Shown: piece after piece, positions 9,511 to 18,562 of the stretch | Position numbering within the stretch: the stretch's first letter is position 1 | Layout: the number at the start of each line of letters is the position of its first letter | Source of the DNA: Porphyrobacter sp. GA68 | GTDB taxonomy: Bacteria > Pseudomonadota > Alphaproteobacteria > Sphingomonadales > Sphingomonadaceae | Direction of reading: 5' to 3' | Length of the DNA stretch: 64,000 nt | NCBI RefSeq assembly: GCF_022605525.1 | Contig: NZ_JAKQYJ010000001.1 | Coordinates: 744,001-808,000 of the forward strand | Notes under the pieces: model-generated | The model's input: only the letters and a program-made list of their open reading frames with translations | Databases searched by the model: none | What the model was told of the DNA's origin: nothing | Translations under genes and position numbers: made by a program

Positions 9511-10368
9511 ATGACAGCGACAGCGCGAACAACCTGGCTGGTGACGAACCGCGCGAGCGGTAGCAACGATCCGGCAACAGGCGACGCGCTGCGCAGCGCG
9601 TTCGAGCAGCGGGGCTGGACGGTCGACCGCGTGATGTGTTTCCCAGACGACAGAGCGCCAACGCCTGCGCAAATGCAGGCGGCGGGAAATCCGCTGGTCT
9701 CGATTTTTACTGGCGATGGAACAGCCAACACCGTGGCCACCGCTCTGGAGGGCTGGGAAGGCGACGTGCTGGTGCTGCCCGGCGGTACCCAGAACCTGCT
9801 GGCAAAGCGGATGCACGGCGAGGCCGAGGCGGAGGAAATCGTTGATCGCGTGGCGCGCGGCGCGATGCGGCCAACACGGATCAATGGCATCGCCTGCGAA
9901 GCGGGAAAGGCGTTGGTCGACCTGCTTGTTGGACCCGGATCTAGTTGGCACACGGTGCGTGAAGCCTTGCGCGAAGGCGATGCGGCTGCGGTTGCCGCGC
10001 AGGCAGGAGAAGCGATCGGCCGGACGACGCGGGGGGCGGGGGTCGTCTGCGTCGATCCCCCCCTTGGTGCAGGGCAAAGTTTTCCGCTGCTGAAGCTGAC
10101 GCCGAGCCATCGCGGCATCCAGCTCGACGCCTATCATGCCGACAATCTGACCGAGTTCCTGGCGCAGGGTTGGGCCTTGCTCCGACGCGATTTCCGTAAA
10201 GGACCGCATGACCGGCTGGGGCTCCTCGACAGTCTGACGGTGCGGGTGGAGGATGGGAGCGCCGTCGACATCCTGATGGATGGCGAACCAAGGACGTTAA
10301 CGGAAAAGCCGCAGTTCACGCTCGCGGAGTGGAACCTCAATCTGATAGCGAGCGCGCATGGCTACTGA
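9511..10368 (+). CDS. Diacylglycerol-kinase-family (DAGK catalytic domain) protein
   Basis: 285 residues. The N-terminal lobe carries the lipid/sphingosine-kinase signature: TWLVTNRASGSND (phosphate-binding NP.SG-like), a glycine motif in SIFTGDGTANTVATAL (GGDGT equivalent) and VLPGGTQNLLAKRM (the PxGTxNxxA motif). It would phosphorylate a lipid or polyprenol-like alcohol with ATP. The C-terminal lobe is short but ends in strands (LTVRVEDGSAVDILMDGEPRTL) that fit the family. The last 11 bases overlap the metallophosphoesterase start, indicating an operon. Confidence 0.85.
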   Translation: MTATARTTWLVTNRASGSNDPATGDALRSAFEQRGWTVDRVMCFPDDRAPTPAQMQAAGNPLVSIFTGDGTANTVATALEGWEGDVLVLPGGTQNLLAKRMHGEAEAEEIVDRVARGAMRPTRINGIACEAGKALVDLLVGPGSSWHTVREALREGDAAAVAAQAGEAIGRTTRGAGVVCVDPPLGAGQSFPLLKLTPSHRGIQLDAYHADNLTEFLAQGWALLRRDFRKGPHDRLGLLDSLTVRVEDGSAVDILMDGEPRTLTEKPQFTLAEWNLNLIASAHGY

Positions 10369-11218
10369 CGACCTGCTCATCTTTCACATCTCGGACATTC
10401 ATTTCGGACTGGAGGATACCCGCGCGCTGGAGTGGACGAAGGCGGAGATCGCTCGGCAGAAACCTGCCGCCGTGGCCATTACCGGTGACCTCACCATGCG
10501 CGCGCGTCACCGTGAGTTCGCCGCCGCGACGCGCTGGATCAACAGCCTTGATGTGCCGGTCACGGTTGAGGTCGGCAATCACGACCTGCCGTATTTCAAC
10601 CCGTGGGAGCGGTTCACCGACCCGTACAAGCGGTTTCGGGGCATGCAGGAGAAGGTAGAGCGCGTCATCGACCTGCCTGGCCTGGCGATCGTGCCGCTCA
10701 AGACCGTGCGCCGGTGGCAGCCGCGCTGGCCGTGGTCCTATGGCTGGGTGACGGAGCCGGCGCTGCATCAGTGTCTCGCCGCGCTCGACGCTCTGCCCCC
10801 CGGCAAACAGGCTCTGGTAGCGGTGCATCATCCGCTGGTCGAGGTAAACCGGATGGGGAAGGTGCTGACGCATGGCGGTGCCAACGCGCTGGCCGAGCTC
10901 GCCACGCGCCCTGTTCTGGGTGTGCTCAGCGGCCATGTGCATGACGCCTTCGACCTCGTTGAACAGACGCCCAACGGTCCGGTGCGGATGATCGGTGCGG
11001 GAACCTTGTCCAAACGCGTCCGATCCACTCCGCCCAGCTTCAATGAACTGCGGTGGAATGGGAAGCGCATCAGCGTCCAAGTGCGCAATTTCGACGGCGT
11101 AGCGACGCCCGACATGCAGATCGACGATGTGCCGGAGGACGCGCTGCCCCCGCGGCGGCCCGGCGAACCCGTCGCGCCCGTTGGCGCGGTGCCGCGCACC
11201 GATCCGCCCGTGCATTGA
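10358..11218 (+). CDS. Calcineurin-like metallophosphoesterase
   Basis: 286 residues with every metal-binding motif of the family in order: HISDIHFG (D-x-H), AITGDLT (GD), VEVGNHDLPYF (GNHD), VAVHHPL (H) and GVLSGHVHDAF (GH-x-H). This is the layout of CpdA-like phosphodiesterases. The substrate is unknown. The start overlaps the lipid-kinase-like gene, so the two products may act on the same phospholipid turnover; that link is inference from position. Confidence 0.92.
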   Translation: MATDDLLIFHISDIHFGLEDTRALEWTKAEIARQKPAAVAITGDLTMRARHREFAAATRWINSLDVPVTVEVGNHDLPYFNPWERFTDPYKRFRGMQEKVERVIDLPGLAIVPLKTVRRWQPRWPWSYGWVTEPALHQCLAALDALPPGKQALVAVHHPLVEVNRMGKVLTHGGANALAELATRPVLGVLSGHVHDAFDLVEQTPNGPVRMIGAGTLSKRVRSTPPSFNELRWNGKRISVQVRNFDGVATPDMQIDDVPEDALPPRRPGEPVAPVGAVPRTDPPVH

Positions 11219-11352
11219 TGAAGGAACGGGAGCGCACATCTCCCGCTTTCTCCCGCCATGCCTGCACCGCAAAGGGCTCGCGGCGGATTTTGAGGTTGTC
11301 GGCCCCGCTGCGACGTACAACGACGCGGCCGCTACGCCGTCGAGGGGTGGTG

Positions 11353-14100
11353 CTAGAAGTCGTAAGCGGCCGATACCGCAATCGTAGTCCCGACGTCATA
11401 GCTGTTGATTTCAACCCGGTTCGCGCCGTTCGACTGGAACTCGAAATTGTCGCGGCCGAAGATGTTGCGCGCTTCGAACTTCAGTTCCAGCGGAACGCCA
11501 AGAAAACGGACCGCCTCTCGCGCGACCAGATCGACCCGCAGTCCCGGATCCTCGACGATGTCCGGCAAGCCGCTTGTGCCGCGTGATGTGACCCGCTGGC
11601 TGGCATAGGAAAGCAGCAGGGTTAGTTGCTGCAGCTTTTCCTGATCCTCGAAGCCGAGCTGGAAGTTCACCAGGTGGTCCGATTGTCCGGTGAGCGGCCG
11701 CCCGTCAAAGAAGAAGTCGCTCGCCGGACGCTCGCCCTGAGGGAATACGAAGGTGCTGTCGCCTTCGCGCACCGAAATGGACGACTGGGTGAACGTGTAA
11801 TTGGCGATGGCGATCAGCTGTTTCGAGGCGAACCACCCGCCCAGACTGCCCAGATCGAAGCCGAATTGCAGGTCGGCCTCCAGGCCGTAAAGCTCCGCGC
11901 TGGGCGCGTTGGCGAAGCTGGTCAGCTGGTCGTTGTCGGAAAAGCTGGAGAACGCCTCGATCGGCCGTTTGATGTCCTTGTAGAAGCCCGCGATCGATGC
12001 GCGGTTTCCGCGGCCGAAGTAGTATTCGGCGCGAACTTCCGCATTGGTCAATTCGCTGTCCACCAGGAACGGATTCCCGTTGAACTGGCGGTTCGTTTCC
12101 GGGTCGAAGTATGTCTGGAAGATCAGCTCGCGGAATTGCGGCCGGGCAATGGTGCGCGAGGCGGCGGCGCGAAGCTGCAATTGGTCGGTCGCTTCCCAGG
12201 TGACGGTCACGCCCGGCAGGAAATAATCGTTGCCGAGGAAGGTGCTCGCGTTCGGGTTTACTGGCGCGCTGGACAGGGCGACGGGGTTTACGGTTTGCCG
12301 CGCATCCTCGTAACGCAGGCCCAGATCGATCGTCAGCCGGTCGAGCGGCCGCAAGTTCACCTGGGCATAGCCGGCATGTATCTCCAGCCCGGCGCGGAAG
12401 GCCGGGTCCGACTGGGTGGTTTCGATGAGGCCAAAGCCGTAAAAATCGATCAGCGCGTCGCCCAGCAGCAGGTCGGGGCGCAAGGCCCCCACCGCGTCGT
12501 CGAAATCGGTGGCGGCATTGACCAGAAACTCCCGCCGTTCGGAAAAGCGGTCGGTGTCCGTGTAGGCATAGCCGCCCGTGATCCGCAGCCAGTCCGTCAC
12601 CGGGTAGCTGAGGTCCAGCCCGCCGTAATACAGCTTCTCCGTCAGGTCGGAGAACGCGAACGCCGCGTTGCCGCGCTGCCTGTCGAGGACGTTGATGAAC
12701 AGATTGCCGGTCGGATCGTTCGGATTGTTGGTGCGGACGTACTGGAAAGTCGTCTCGAATGGCGATTCCCGGTCGGTGCGAGCAAATCCGCCGCGCAGGT
12801 CGATATCGACTTCGCCCAGCTTGAACTCCCCCACAAACTGCGAATTGTAGAGCTGCCGCTCGAACCAGCCGGTGTTGGCGATCTGCTGCGAAAAGCCGGT
12901 CTGGAAATCCTCACCCTGTGACAGGCGCGACTGTTTCACGGTGTCGCGAATATACAGATTGGTAAAGCGGATCTGGTTCTCGCCGAATTCCAGCCCGAAG
13001 CCGAGTAGCCCGTTCACCAGCACGCGGTTGTCGGTGATGACGTCGCGAAAGTCCGTGTCCAGATCGAGATTGGCGTTGATCGGCGTCTGCGCGGTGACGA
13101 AACGGTTGCGCCAGCTGTTCGAGATCCCGGCAGTGGCGATGATCCCGATTTCGCCACCGTCGCCCACAGGCGCAGCCGTGCCGCCGCTGATGTTAGCGCT
13201 CCAGTTTACCGGCAGGCGGTCGATGCGTTGCAGCAGGACGAGGTTCGGGTTGCCGAACTGCTTGATGATGTTGCCCTGTTCGGCCTGCGAGAGGTCGGAC
13301 AGGCGGCGCCCATCGTTGAAGAAGGCCTGCAGCGCGGGCGGCGCGTCGCGTGTGCCGTCGTCATACCCAAACCAGTCGAAATCGGACCCGTAATAGGCCA
13401 GTCCGTTTCCGAAAGTGGTTTCCGAGTCGCCGCTCATCCCGGCACCGACGCGCAGGAACGGCTCGTCAGGGATGGAGCGCGTGGTCAGGTTGATAACGCC
13501 TCCGCCGAACTCGCCGGGGAAGTTGGCAGAATAGGTTTTCTGCACGAGGCTGGACGCGATCACGTCCGTGGGAAAGATGTCGAGCGGCACCACCCGCGAG
13601 AGCGGCTCGGGCGAGGGCAGCGGCAGCCCGTTCAGCAGGGCGAGCGAATACCGATCGCCAAGACCGCGCACGAAGACAAAGCCGTTGCCCTGCACCGACA
13701 GGCCGGTCACCCGGCCAAGCGCGCCGGCGATGTCGCCTTCGCCGGTGCGCGCGATCTGTTCGGTGGACAGGACCGAGATGACCTGGGTGGAGGAGCGGGT
13801 GATATCGCGGACACGGCGACCGGTGACCACGATTTCGCCCCCGGCGCCGGGGATGGAGATGTCCGGTTGACTTGCCTGCGCTTCAGCGTCGCTGGTGTCC
13901 GCCTGCCCCTCCTCGACCCCAGGCAGGGCGGCATCGGCAGCGGCATCGTCGACGGTGGTCTGCGCCGGCGGCGGTGGCGGCGTCGCCACGCCAGGGGTGC
14001 CGACCGTGCCTTGCGCGGATGCGCCCGCTGCCAGCGTGCTCGCGGCGGTGATGGCGGTGCCCGCAAGAAGCAGCCGCAGGAATCGCCCGCTGATCGCCAT
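11353..14100 (-). CDS. TonB-dependent outer-membrane receptor, probably Pho-regulated
   Basis: About 915 residues, starting MAISGRFLRLLLAGTAITAAS with a signal peptide ending near GASA. A proline/acid-rich spacer precedes the plug domain (GGEIVVTGRRVRDITRSSTQVISVLSTEQIARTGEGDIAGALGRVTGLSVQGNGFVFVRGLGDRYSLALLNG). The rest is a 22-strand-type barrel ending in a C-terminal aromatic residue (VSAAYDF). It takes up an unknown ligand with TonB energy. It sits 93 bases downstream of the lipoprotein gene on the same strand. A strong Pho box precedes that pair, so phosphate or an organophosphate is a plausible cargo. Confidence 0.93.
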   Translation of the reverse strand: MAISGRFLRLLLAGTAITAASTLAAGASAQGTVGTPGVATPPPPPAQTTVDDAAADAALPGVEEGQADTSDAEAQASQPDISIPGAGGEIVVTGRRVRDITRSSTQVISVLSTEQIARTGEGDIAGALGRVTGLSVQGNGFVFVRGLGDRYSLALLNGLPLPSPEPLSRVVPLDIFPTDVIASSLVQKTYSANFPGEFGGGVINLTTRSIPDEPFLRVGAGMSGDSETTFGNGLAYYGSDFDWFGYDDGTRDAPPALQAFFNDGRRLSDLSQAEQGNIIKQFGNPNLVLLQRIDRLPVNWSANISGGTAAPVGDGGEIGIIATAGISNSWRNRFVTAQTPINANLDLDTDFRDVITDNRVLVNGLLGFGLEFGENQIRFTNLYIRDTVKQSRLSQGEDFQTGFSQQIANTGWFERQLYNSQFVGEFKLGEVDIDLRGGFARTDRESPFETTFQYVRTNNPNDPTGNLFINVLDRQRGNAAFAFSDLTEKLYYGGLDLSYPVTDWLRITGGYAYTDTDRFSERREFLVNAATDFDDAVGALRPDLLLGDALIDFYGFGLIETTQSDPAFRAGLEIHAGYAQVNLRPLDRLTIDLGLRYEDARQTVNPVALSSAPVNPNASTFLGNDYFLPGVTVTWEATDQLQLRAAASRTIARPQFRELIFQTYFDPETNRQFNGNPFLVDSELTNAEVRAEYYFGRGNRASIAGFYKDIKRPIEAFSSFSDNDQLTSFANAPSAELYGLEADLQFGFDLGSLGGWFASKQLIAIANYTFTQSSISVREGDSTFVFPQGERPASDFFFDGRPLTGQSDHLVNFQLGFEDQEKLQQLTLLLSYASQRVTSRGTSGLPDIVEDPGLRVDLVAREAVRFLGVPLELKFEARNIFGRDNFEFQSNGANRVEINSYDVGTTIAVSAAYDF

Positions 14101-14193
14101 GTTTTTAACCCCTGCCTTATCTGGTCTGTTCACGGGAAAGCGGCCACCCCGCGCAAGCGATGTGCGCGGGGTGGCTGTCATCGTAGTTTCGGC

Positions 14194-15768
14194 TCAGGCC
14201 GGGTACACGGGCAGGCTGTCGCAGCTGCCGGTGTTGCTGGTGCCGAAGTTTGCGGTCGCGGAGTTGCAGGTCCAGCCCTGGTACCAGGTGTCCTGCGCGT
14301 TGCGCACGGCGCCGATGTAATCGACGTTGTCGAAGAAGCTCGACAGCTGCGTCGGGTTGAACGCAGGGACGGCGGCTTCATTCGCTCCGTTCACGAAGGT
14401 CATGGTCAGCGTGTTGGTGAACGGGGTGCGGTTGTTCGCTCCGCTGGTGAACAGCGCCTGCGCCTGCGCAGCCGTAGCTCCCGAGTTGGAGCCGTTGACG
14501 AACGGTGTTGCGCAGTCGAGCGCAACCGAGCGGAACACCAGCGGGCCACGATCCTGCAACGCCGGGTCGGCTGCGCGGACGGTTTCCGCGTCGTCGATCC
14601 GCAGGCAACCGGTGCCCGCAGCCGACACCACGACAGAATTGACAAGGGCATAGTCGGTCCCGCCCCGGAACCGCAGCAGTGGCGCGGCACCGGCATTGCG
14701 GGCGATAAAGGTCGCGTTCGAAATCTGCGTGTTCTGCCGCGGCAGACTGTCCGCCAGGGCGTTGGTCGAGTCGGCCTCGATGATCGAGTCGCCCGCTCCC
14801 TGCCTCTGCACGGCGATGACATACTGCAGGTTGGCCTGGACGCCGGTGTCGGTGTCGATGCTGTCGTCCTCGGCCCCGACAACCACCAGATATTTAAGGT
14901 TCACGAAACCGCCGAAGAATTCCACCCCGTCGTCAGAACTGTTGTGGCTCTGGATGTGGCTGAACTGAGTGCCGGTGCCGGTGCCGCCGGTGGTCAGCGA
15001 CTGAAGCTCGTTGTCGCCGGACAGGACGAAGCCGGAATAGCGGATCTGCACATAGCGCAGGGCGCCCGAGTTGTCGTTGCTGGTCGCACCGCCGTAGCGG
15101 GCCGGTTGTGCCTCGCCTTCGACCTGCCGTTCGCAGCCGACCGTGCCCGGTGTCGCGGCGGGGGCAGCGCAGTCCGTGATCGGCGCACGCCCGGCGAGGA
15201 TGACCCCGCCCCACTGGCCGGAGGCTGCTTCGCGCCCTGCGTTGAGACCCGTCACGTTGTCGCGGCTGGTGAACACGATCGGGCGCTGCACCGTGCCGAC
15301 CGCGTTGAGGCGGTTGCCGCGGTTCACCATCAGGAACGAGGCCCCGCTGCCATACAGAATCGCACCTGGTTCGATAGAAAGGGTTACGCTCGTTTCCCCG
15401 GGAGTTGCCGCAGGACCATTGTCGGTCCCCACGTCGACGCGGCCGCCGATTTCGTAAAGCAGGCCGCGGACGTAGGGCAGGGTGGTTGACGCGGTGAAGC
15501 GGCTGGGCAGGGTGCACACCCGGTAGGTTCCGGTTGGGCCCGCAATTGTCCCGCCGTTGCGCAGTGCTCCGCCCGCGATGGTTGGGCAGTCCGCTGCGGG
15601 TGTGACGTTGCCAGCGGTCGGGGGCGTCGTCGGCGTCGGGGCCGGCGCGGGCGGGTTGTTGATGGTAATATTGCCGCCAGTTCCGGGCGAAGCGATATCA
15701 TCGGGGCCGCACGCAGCCAGAGCAAGTGCGCTGCAGCCGAGCGCGAGCAACCTAATGGAATGTGTCAC
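14194..15768 (-). CDS. Secreted lipoprotein paired with TonB receptor, beta-helix-like
   Basis: 524 residues from GTG 15768, with GAGGGGA upstream as ribosome site. The leader THSIRLLALGCSALALAACG has a lipobox (LAAC). A Pro/Thr/Ala linker follows, then repeated strand units that look like a right-handed parallel beta-helix: SNATFIARNAGAAPLLRFRG, LKYLVVVGAEDDSIDTDTGV, QFSHIQSHNSSDDGVEFFGG. The Asp-rich 'DD' turns resemble calcium or ligand sites. It is the first gene of a unit with the TonB receptor and may be a surface-exposed partner that binds the substrate. I do not know a name for the family. Confidence 0.85.
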   Translation of the reverse strand: MTHSIRLLALGCSALALAACGPDDIASPGTGGNITINNPPAPAPTPTTPPTAGNVTPAADCPTIAGGALRNGGTIAGPTGTYRVCTLPSRFTASTTLPYVRGLLYEIGGRVDVGTDNGPAATPGETSVTLSIEPGAILYGSGASFLMVNRGNRLNAVGTVQRPIVFTSRDNVTGLNAGREAASGQWGGVILAGRAPITDCAAPAATPGTVGCERQVEGEAQPARYGGATSNDNSGALRYVQIRYSGFVLSGDNELQSLTTGGTGTGTQFSHIQSHNSSDDGVEFFGGFVNLKYLVVVGAEDDSIDTDTGVQANLQYVIAVQRQGAGDSIIEADSTNALADSLPRQNTQISNATFIARNAGAAPLLRFRGGTDYALVNSVVVSAAGTGCLRIDDAETVRAADPALQDRGPLVFRSVALDCATPFVNGSNSGATAAQAQALFTSGANNRTPFTNTLTMTFVNGANEAAVPAFNPTQLSSFFDNVDYIGAVRNAQDTWYQGWTCNSATANFGTSNTGSCDSLPVYPA

Positions 15769-15857
15769 GAGATTTGTCCCCTCAAAACCGGACCGGTGAT
15801 CAATCGAGCGGCACGCAACGCTGCGATCCGCGTCGTGTCGACGTGTAGCTCCGCTGC

Positions 15858-15875
15858 GTGACAGAATTTTGTCAG
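15858..15875 (-). promoter_or_regulatory. Pho box (PhoB-binding site) upstream of lipoprotein/TonB receptor unit
   Basis: On the minus strand the site reads CTGACAAAATTCTGTCAC. It agrees with the PHO-box consensus (two CTGTCA half-sites 11 bases apart) at about 15 of 18 positions. It lies 90 bases upstream of the GTG start of the lipoprotein gene, a normal activator distance. This supports induction of the lipoprotein and TonB receptor under phosphate limitation. Confidence 0.7.
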
Positions 15876-15968
15876 CCGGATGATTTATGCGGCAAATTGA
15901 ACAGGATTGGTTAAAGCTCTGAAAACAAAAGAATCTTATGCCGCTTCGGCAGCCACGCACCGTCTGAT

Positions 15969-16000
15969 GTGTGACGTTTCTGTTACAATTGTGACGTTTC
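15969..16000 (+). repeat. Direct repeat GTGACGTTTC x2 in divergent promoter region
   Basis: GTGACGTTTC occurs at 15971-15980 and 15991-16000, separated by TGTTACAATT, about 60-90 bases ahead of the TPR gene start at 16060. The left part, TGTGACGTTTCTGTTAC, has half-sites 11 bases apart and is a weak PHO-box match. The repeat may be a second regulator site serving the plus-strand gene. Confidence 0.5.
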
Positions 16001-16059
16001 GTTTGCAGCTTTGTTTCAGCGGTGTTACTTTGCGTTGAAACAATTTTCGGAGAGTCGAG

Positions 16060-16455
16060 ATGCTCAAGCGTTCCGTGTTCCCGGCCTTGCTGTTTGGCTG
16101 CGTCGCCACCGCTGCTTCTGCATCCGGGCCTGCTGTGACCGAAGCGTTGCCGGTCGGGTCGGACGAACTGGCCGCGGGAAATAACGCGGGCGCCATTGCG
16201 GAGATCATGGCGGCCGACAGCCTCTCGCTGCGTGATCCGGCCCGGCTGATCAATCTCGGCATCGCCCATGCCCGCGAAGGCGATCGCCGGCGAGCCGAAG
16301 CCTATTTTCGTGCTGCCCTCAGGAGCGAGGAGCGCGCGAGCCTGGAGACGATTACCGGCGAATGGGTCGATTCGCGCGAACTCGCGCGACAGGGGCTGCG
16401 CAAGCTGGCGGCGGGCGAATTTACAGCCGCAGGATCCTTCGCCTCTCTGCGGTAG
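16060..16455 (+). CDS. Small exported TPR-like protein
   Basis: 131 residues with signal peptide MLKRSVFPALLFGCVATAASAS. The mature part has one or two TPR-like helix pairs: DPARLINLGIAHAREGDRRRAEAYFRAALRSEE, preceded by DELAAGNNAGAIAEIMAAD. CGGAGAG is the ribosome site. It is divergent from the lipoprotein/TonB receptor unit, and the 291-base shared region holds the Pho box. It may be a periplasmic helper expressed with the receptor system. No precise function is known. Confidence 0.8.
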   Translation: MLKRSVFPALLFGCVATAASASGPAVTEALPVGSDELAAGNNAGAIAEIMAADSLSLRDPARLINLGIAHAREGDRRRAEAYFRAALRSEERASLETITGEWVDSRELARQGLRKLAAGEFTAAGSFASLR

Positions 16456-16612
16456 AACCGCGCAGCGATGCCTGCCTGCCGTTTGACCCGGCGGCAGCGA
16501 TACCGCCAAGTCTGACCGTCCGCTCCTTGTGCGACAGCCGCGCCGGTCGTCTGTCCTATTGTTTTCCCTTTGCGCTGCGTCCAATCCGTGTCAGCCTGGC
16601 GCAAGGTAGTTT

Positions 16613-18436
16613 GTGGGCCGGGGGCGTTTGGAACACACGGAACGCGAAACGGGATTTCAGCCGCGGCTGGTGCTGCGCTTCGGCGTCACCGGCCATCGTC
16701 CGCCGCGCCTCGATGTGGCGCTGCAGGAACGGGTCAAGCAGCAGTGCTGCGAAATCTTCCGCCTCGCGCAGGAAAGCCTCCACGCAGTGCGCGAAGCGGG
16801 TGGCGCCGCTTTTTCCGACGACGTGCCTGAAATGCAGCTGGTGTCGTCCCTTGCGGAAGGGGCCGACGTCTGGGCCGCTGAATCGGCGCTCGAATGCGGC
16901 GCAAACCTTGCGGTGTGTCTGCCATTCGCAGCCGAACAGTACCGCCGCGACTTCGCCCCGGGGCAGTGGGCGCGGTCAGCCGCCTTGCTGAGCAGGGCGC
17001 GATCGATCGCCTCACTGGCCGAGTACCGGGCCGGAGACGAAGCCGGCTATGAACTGGCCGGCCGGATGGTGCTGTCGCAATCCGATATTCTGCTGGCGAT
17101 CTGGGATGGGGAAGGGGCGCGGGGGCGCGGCGGCACCACCCACATCATTGGCGAGGCCGTCGCCCTGCATCAGCCCGTGATCCACATCGATGCTGCGGGA
17201 AAGCAGCCGCCGCAACTGCTGTGGAGCGGTCTGCACGAGGCGGTTCCCGACCGGCCCTCGCTTGACGGAGTGGAGCGCGCGAACGCGGCTGAGGTTCTGC
17301 CGCAGGTGGTGGCCGCCCTGTGTGCCCCGCCCTCCGATCGGCAGCGCACGCTGAACCGTTTCTACGCGCACGACACTCTTAGATCCCGGCGATTTCTGGG
17401 ATGGCCGGTGCTGCTTGCCGCGAGCGGCGCGCGGCCGTGGCGTTCGCTGCTGAACAGAACGCCAACGCTGGAGCAGTCGGCGCAGGACGAGTGGCGTCAC
17501 CTGGAGGAGTTTCGCATCCACGGCGCGTTCGGACAGAAACTCGAGACGCTGCTGTTGCCGCGCTACAGCCGCGCCGATTACCGGGCCAATTCCTTTGCCG
17601 TCCGGTTCCGCTCGAGCTTCGTCGCCAACTTCATGTTGGCCGGACTGGCGGTCCTGCTCGCCCTGTCCGGACTGTTGCTCCCGGAAATAAAGCTGTGGCT
17701 CATCGCGGCGGAGCTGATCGTGATCATCATGATCGTGGTGAACACGCGCCGGACCCAGCGTGGCGATTACCACCGACAGTGGCTTGATCACCGGCACATG
17801 GCCGAACGGCTGCGGCTGCTCGCCCTGTCGTCGGCGCTGGGCCGGCTGTCCTTGCGGGATGTGGAGAACGGGACGCGGCGGCCCGGCTGGGTTAGCTGGC
17901 TTGTCCGGGCCACCGCGCGCGAACTGGGTCTGGTGCGGGCGGAGTTCGACAAGGCTTACCTCGCCAAGGTGCAAACCGCGATGCTGCGGCTGATCGACGA
18001 ACAGGCAGCCTATCACCGGAGGAATGCCCGTGCCATGAGCAAGGCCAATCACCGGCTCCACCTCGTCGGCGACAACCTGTTTTTCGGCACGATCATCGCC
18101 TGCCTGCTGTTTTTGGGCATCAGCCTGTTTGCTACCGATCAGGTCGCGCTTGCCGAATGGAACCTGCCGGCCATCGTTACCTTTGTCACAGCGCTGTTCC
18201 CCGCCCTGGCCGCCGCCCTGTACGGGATCAGGATGCAGGGCGACTTTGCCGCCACCAGCGAGCGGTCGAGCATCATTGCCCGGCAGCTCGTGCAGCTCAA
18301 GTTCGCGATCGTGCGGGATCCCTTGTCATTCGAGCGGCTGACCGACCGCTCCCGCCGCCTGAGCGAAATCATGCTGGCGGAGTCGGACCAGTGGCGCCTG
18401 CATTACGAAACCCGGCCGCTCAGCCTGCCCGGTTGA
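16613..18436 (+). CDS. SLOG-like nucleotide-binding domain fused to 2TM (SLATT-like) segments
   Basis: 607 residues from GTG 16613 (ribosome site AAGGTAG). The N-terminal 200 residues look like a Rossmann-type SLOG domain: LVLRFGVTGHRPPRL, VSSLAEGADVWAAESALECGANLAVCLPF, SDILLAIWDGEGARGRGGTTHIIGEAVALHQPVIHID. The C-terminal half has two helical-hairpin membrane pairs, about 336-378 (FMLAGLAVLLALSGLLL...LIVIIMIVV) and 489-540 (NLFFGTIIACLLFLGISLFA...), with charged helices between and after them. SLOG domains sense nucleotide-derived signals, and SLATT 2TM domains are predicted membrane effectors in conflict systems. The assignment rests on motif resemblance. It stands alone, with no cyclase visible beside it. 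Confidence 0.65.
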   Translation: MGRGRLEHTERETGFQPRLVLRFGVTGHRPPRLDVALQERVKQQCCEIFRLAQESLHAVREAGGAAFSDDVPEMQLVSSLAEGADVWAAESALECGANLAVCLPFAAEQYRRDFAPGQWARSAALLSRARSIASLAEYRAGDEAGYELAGRMVLSQSDILLAIWDGEGARGRGGTTHIIGEAVALHQPVIHIDAAGKQPPQLLWSGLHEAVPDRPSLDGVERANAAEVLPQVVAALCAPPSDRQRTLNRFYAHDTLRSRRFLGWPVLLAASGARPWRSLLNRTPTLEQSAQDEWRHLEEFRIHGAFGQKLETLLLPRYSRADYRANSFAVRFRSSFVANFMLAGLAVLLALSGLLLPEIKLWLIAAELIVIIMIVVNTRRTQRGDYHRQWLDHRHMAERLRLLALSSALGRLSLRDVENGTRRPGWVSWLVRATARELGLVRAEFDKAYLAKVQTAMLRLIDEQAAYHRRNARAMSKANHRLHLVGDNLFFGTIIACLLFLGISLFATDQVALAEWNLPAIVTFVTALFPALAAALYGIRMQGDFAATSERSSIIARQLVQLKFAIVRDPLSFERLTDRSRRLSEIMLAESDQWRLHYETRPLSLPG

Positions 18437-18562
18437 TCGTCGCCCGGATTGCCGCGCGACCGTGTCGCTGAGGGAGGCGCCGCTCGCCGGTCAATGCCGC
18501 GCCTCGTTGCACAGGCTGCCCCGCACAGCCTGGCGCCAGGCTGCCACCGATGGCGGAGGCGC

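Noticed and set aside
13228-15489. Long plus-strand frame of 753 codons
   Set aside because: It lies opposite the TonB receptor and lipoprotein genes; its Val/Arg/Gly/His-rich composition is typical of an antisense shadow.
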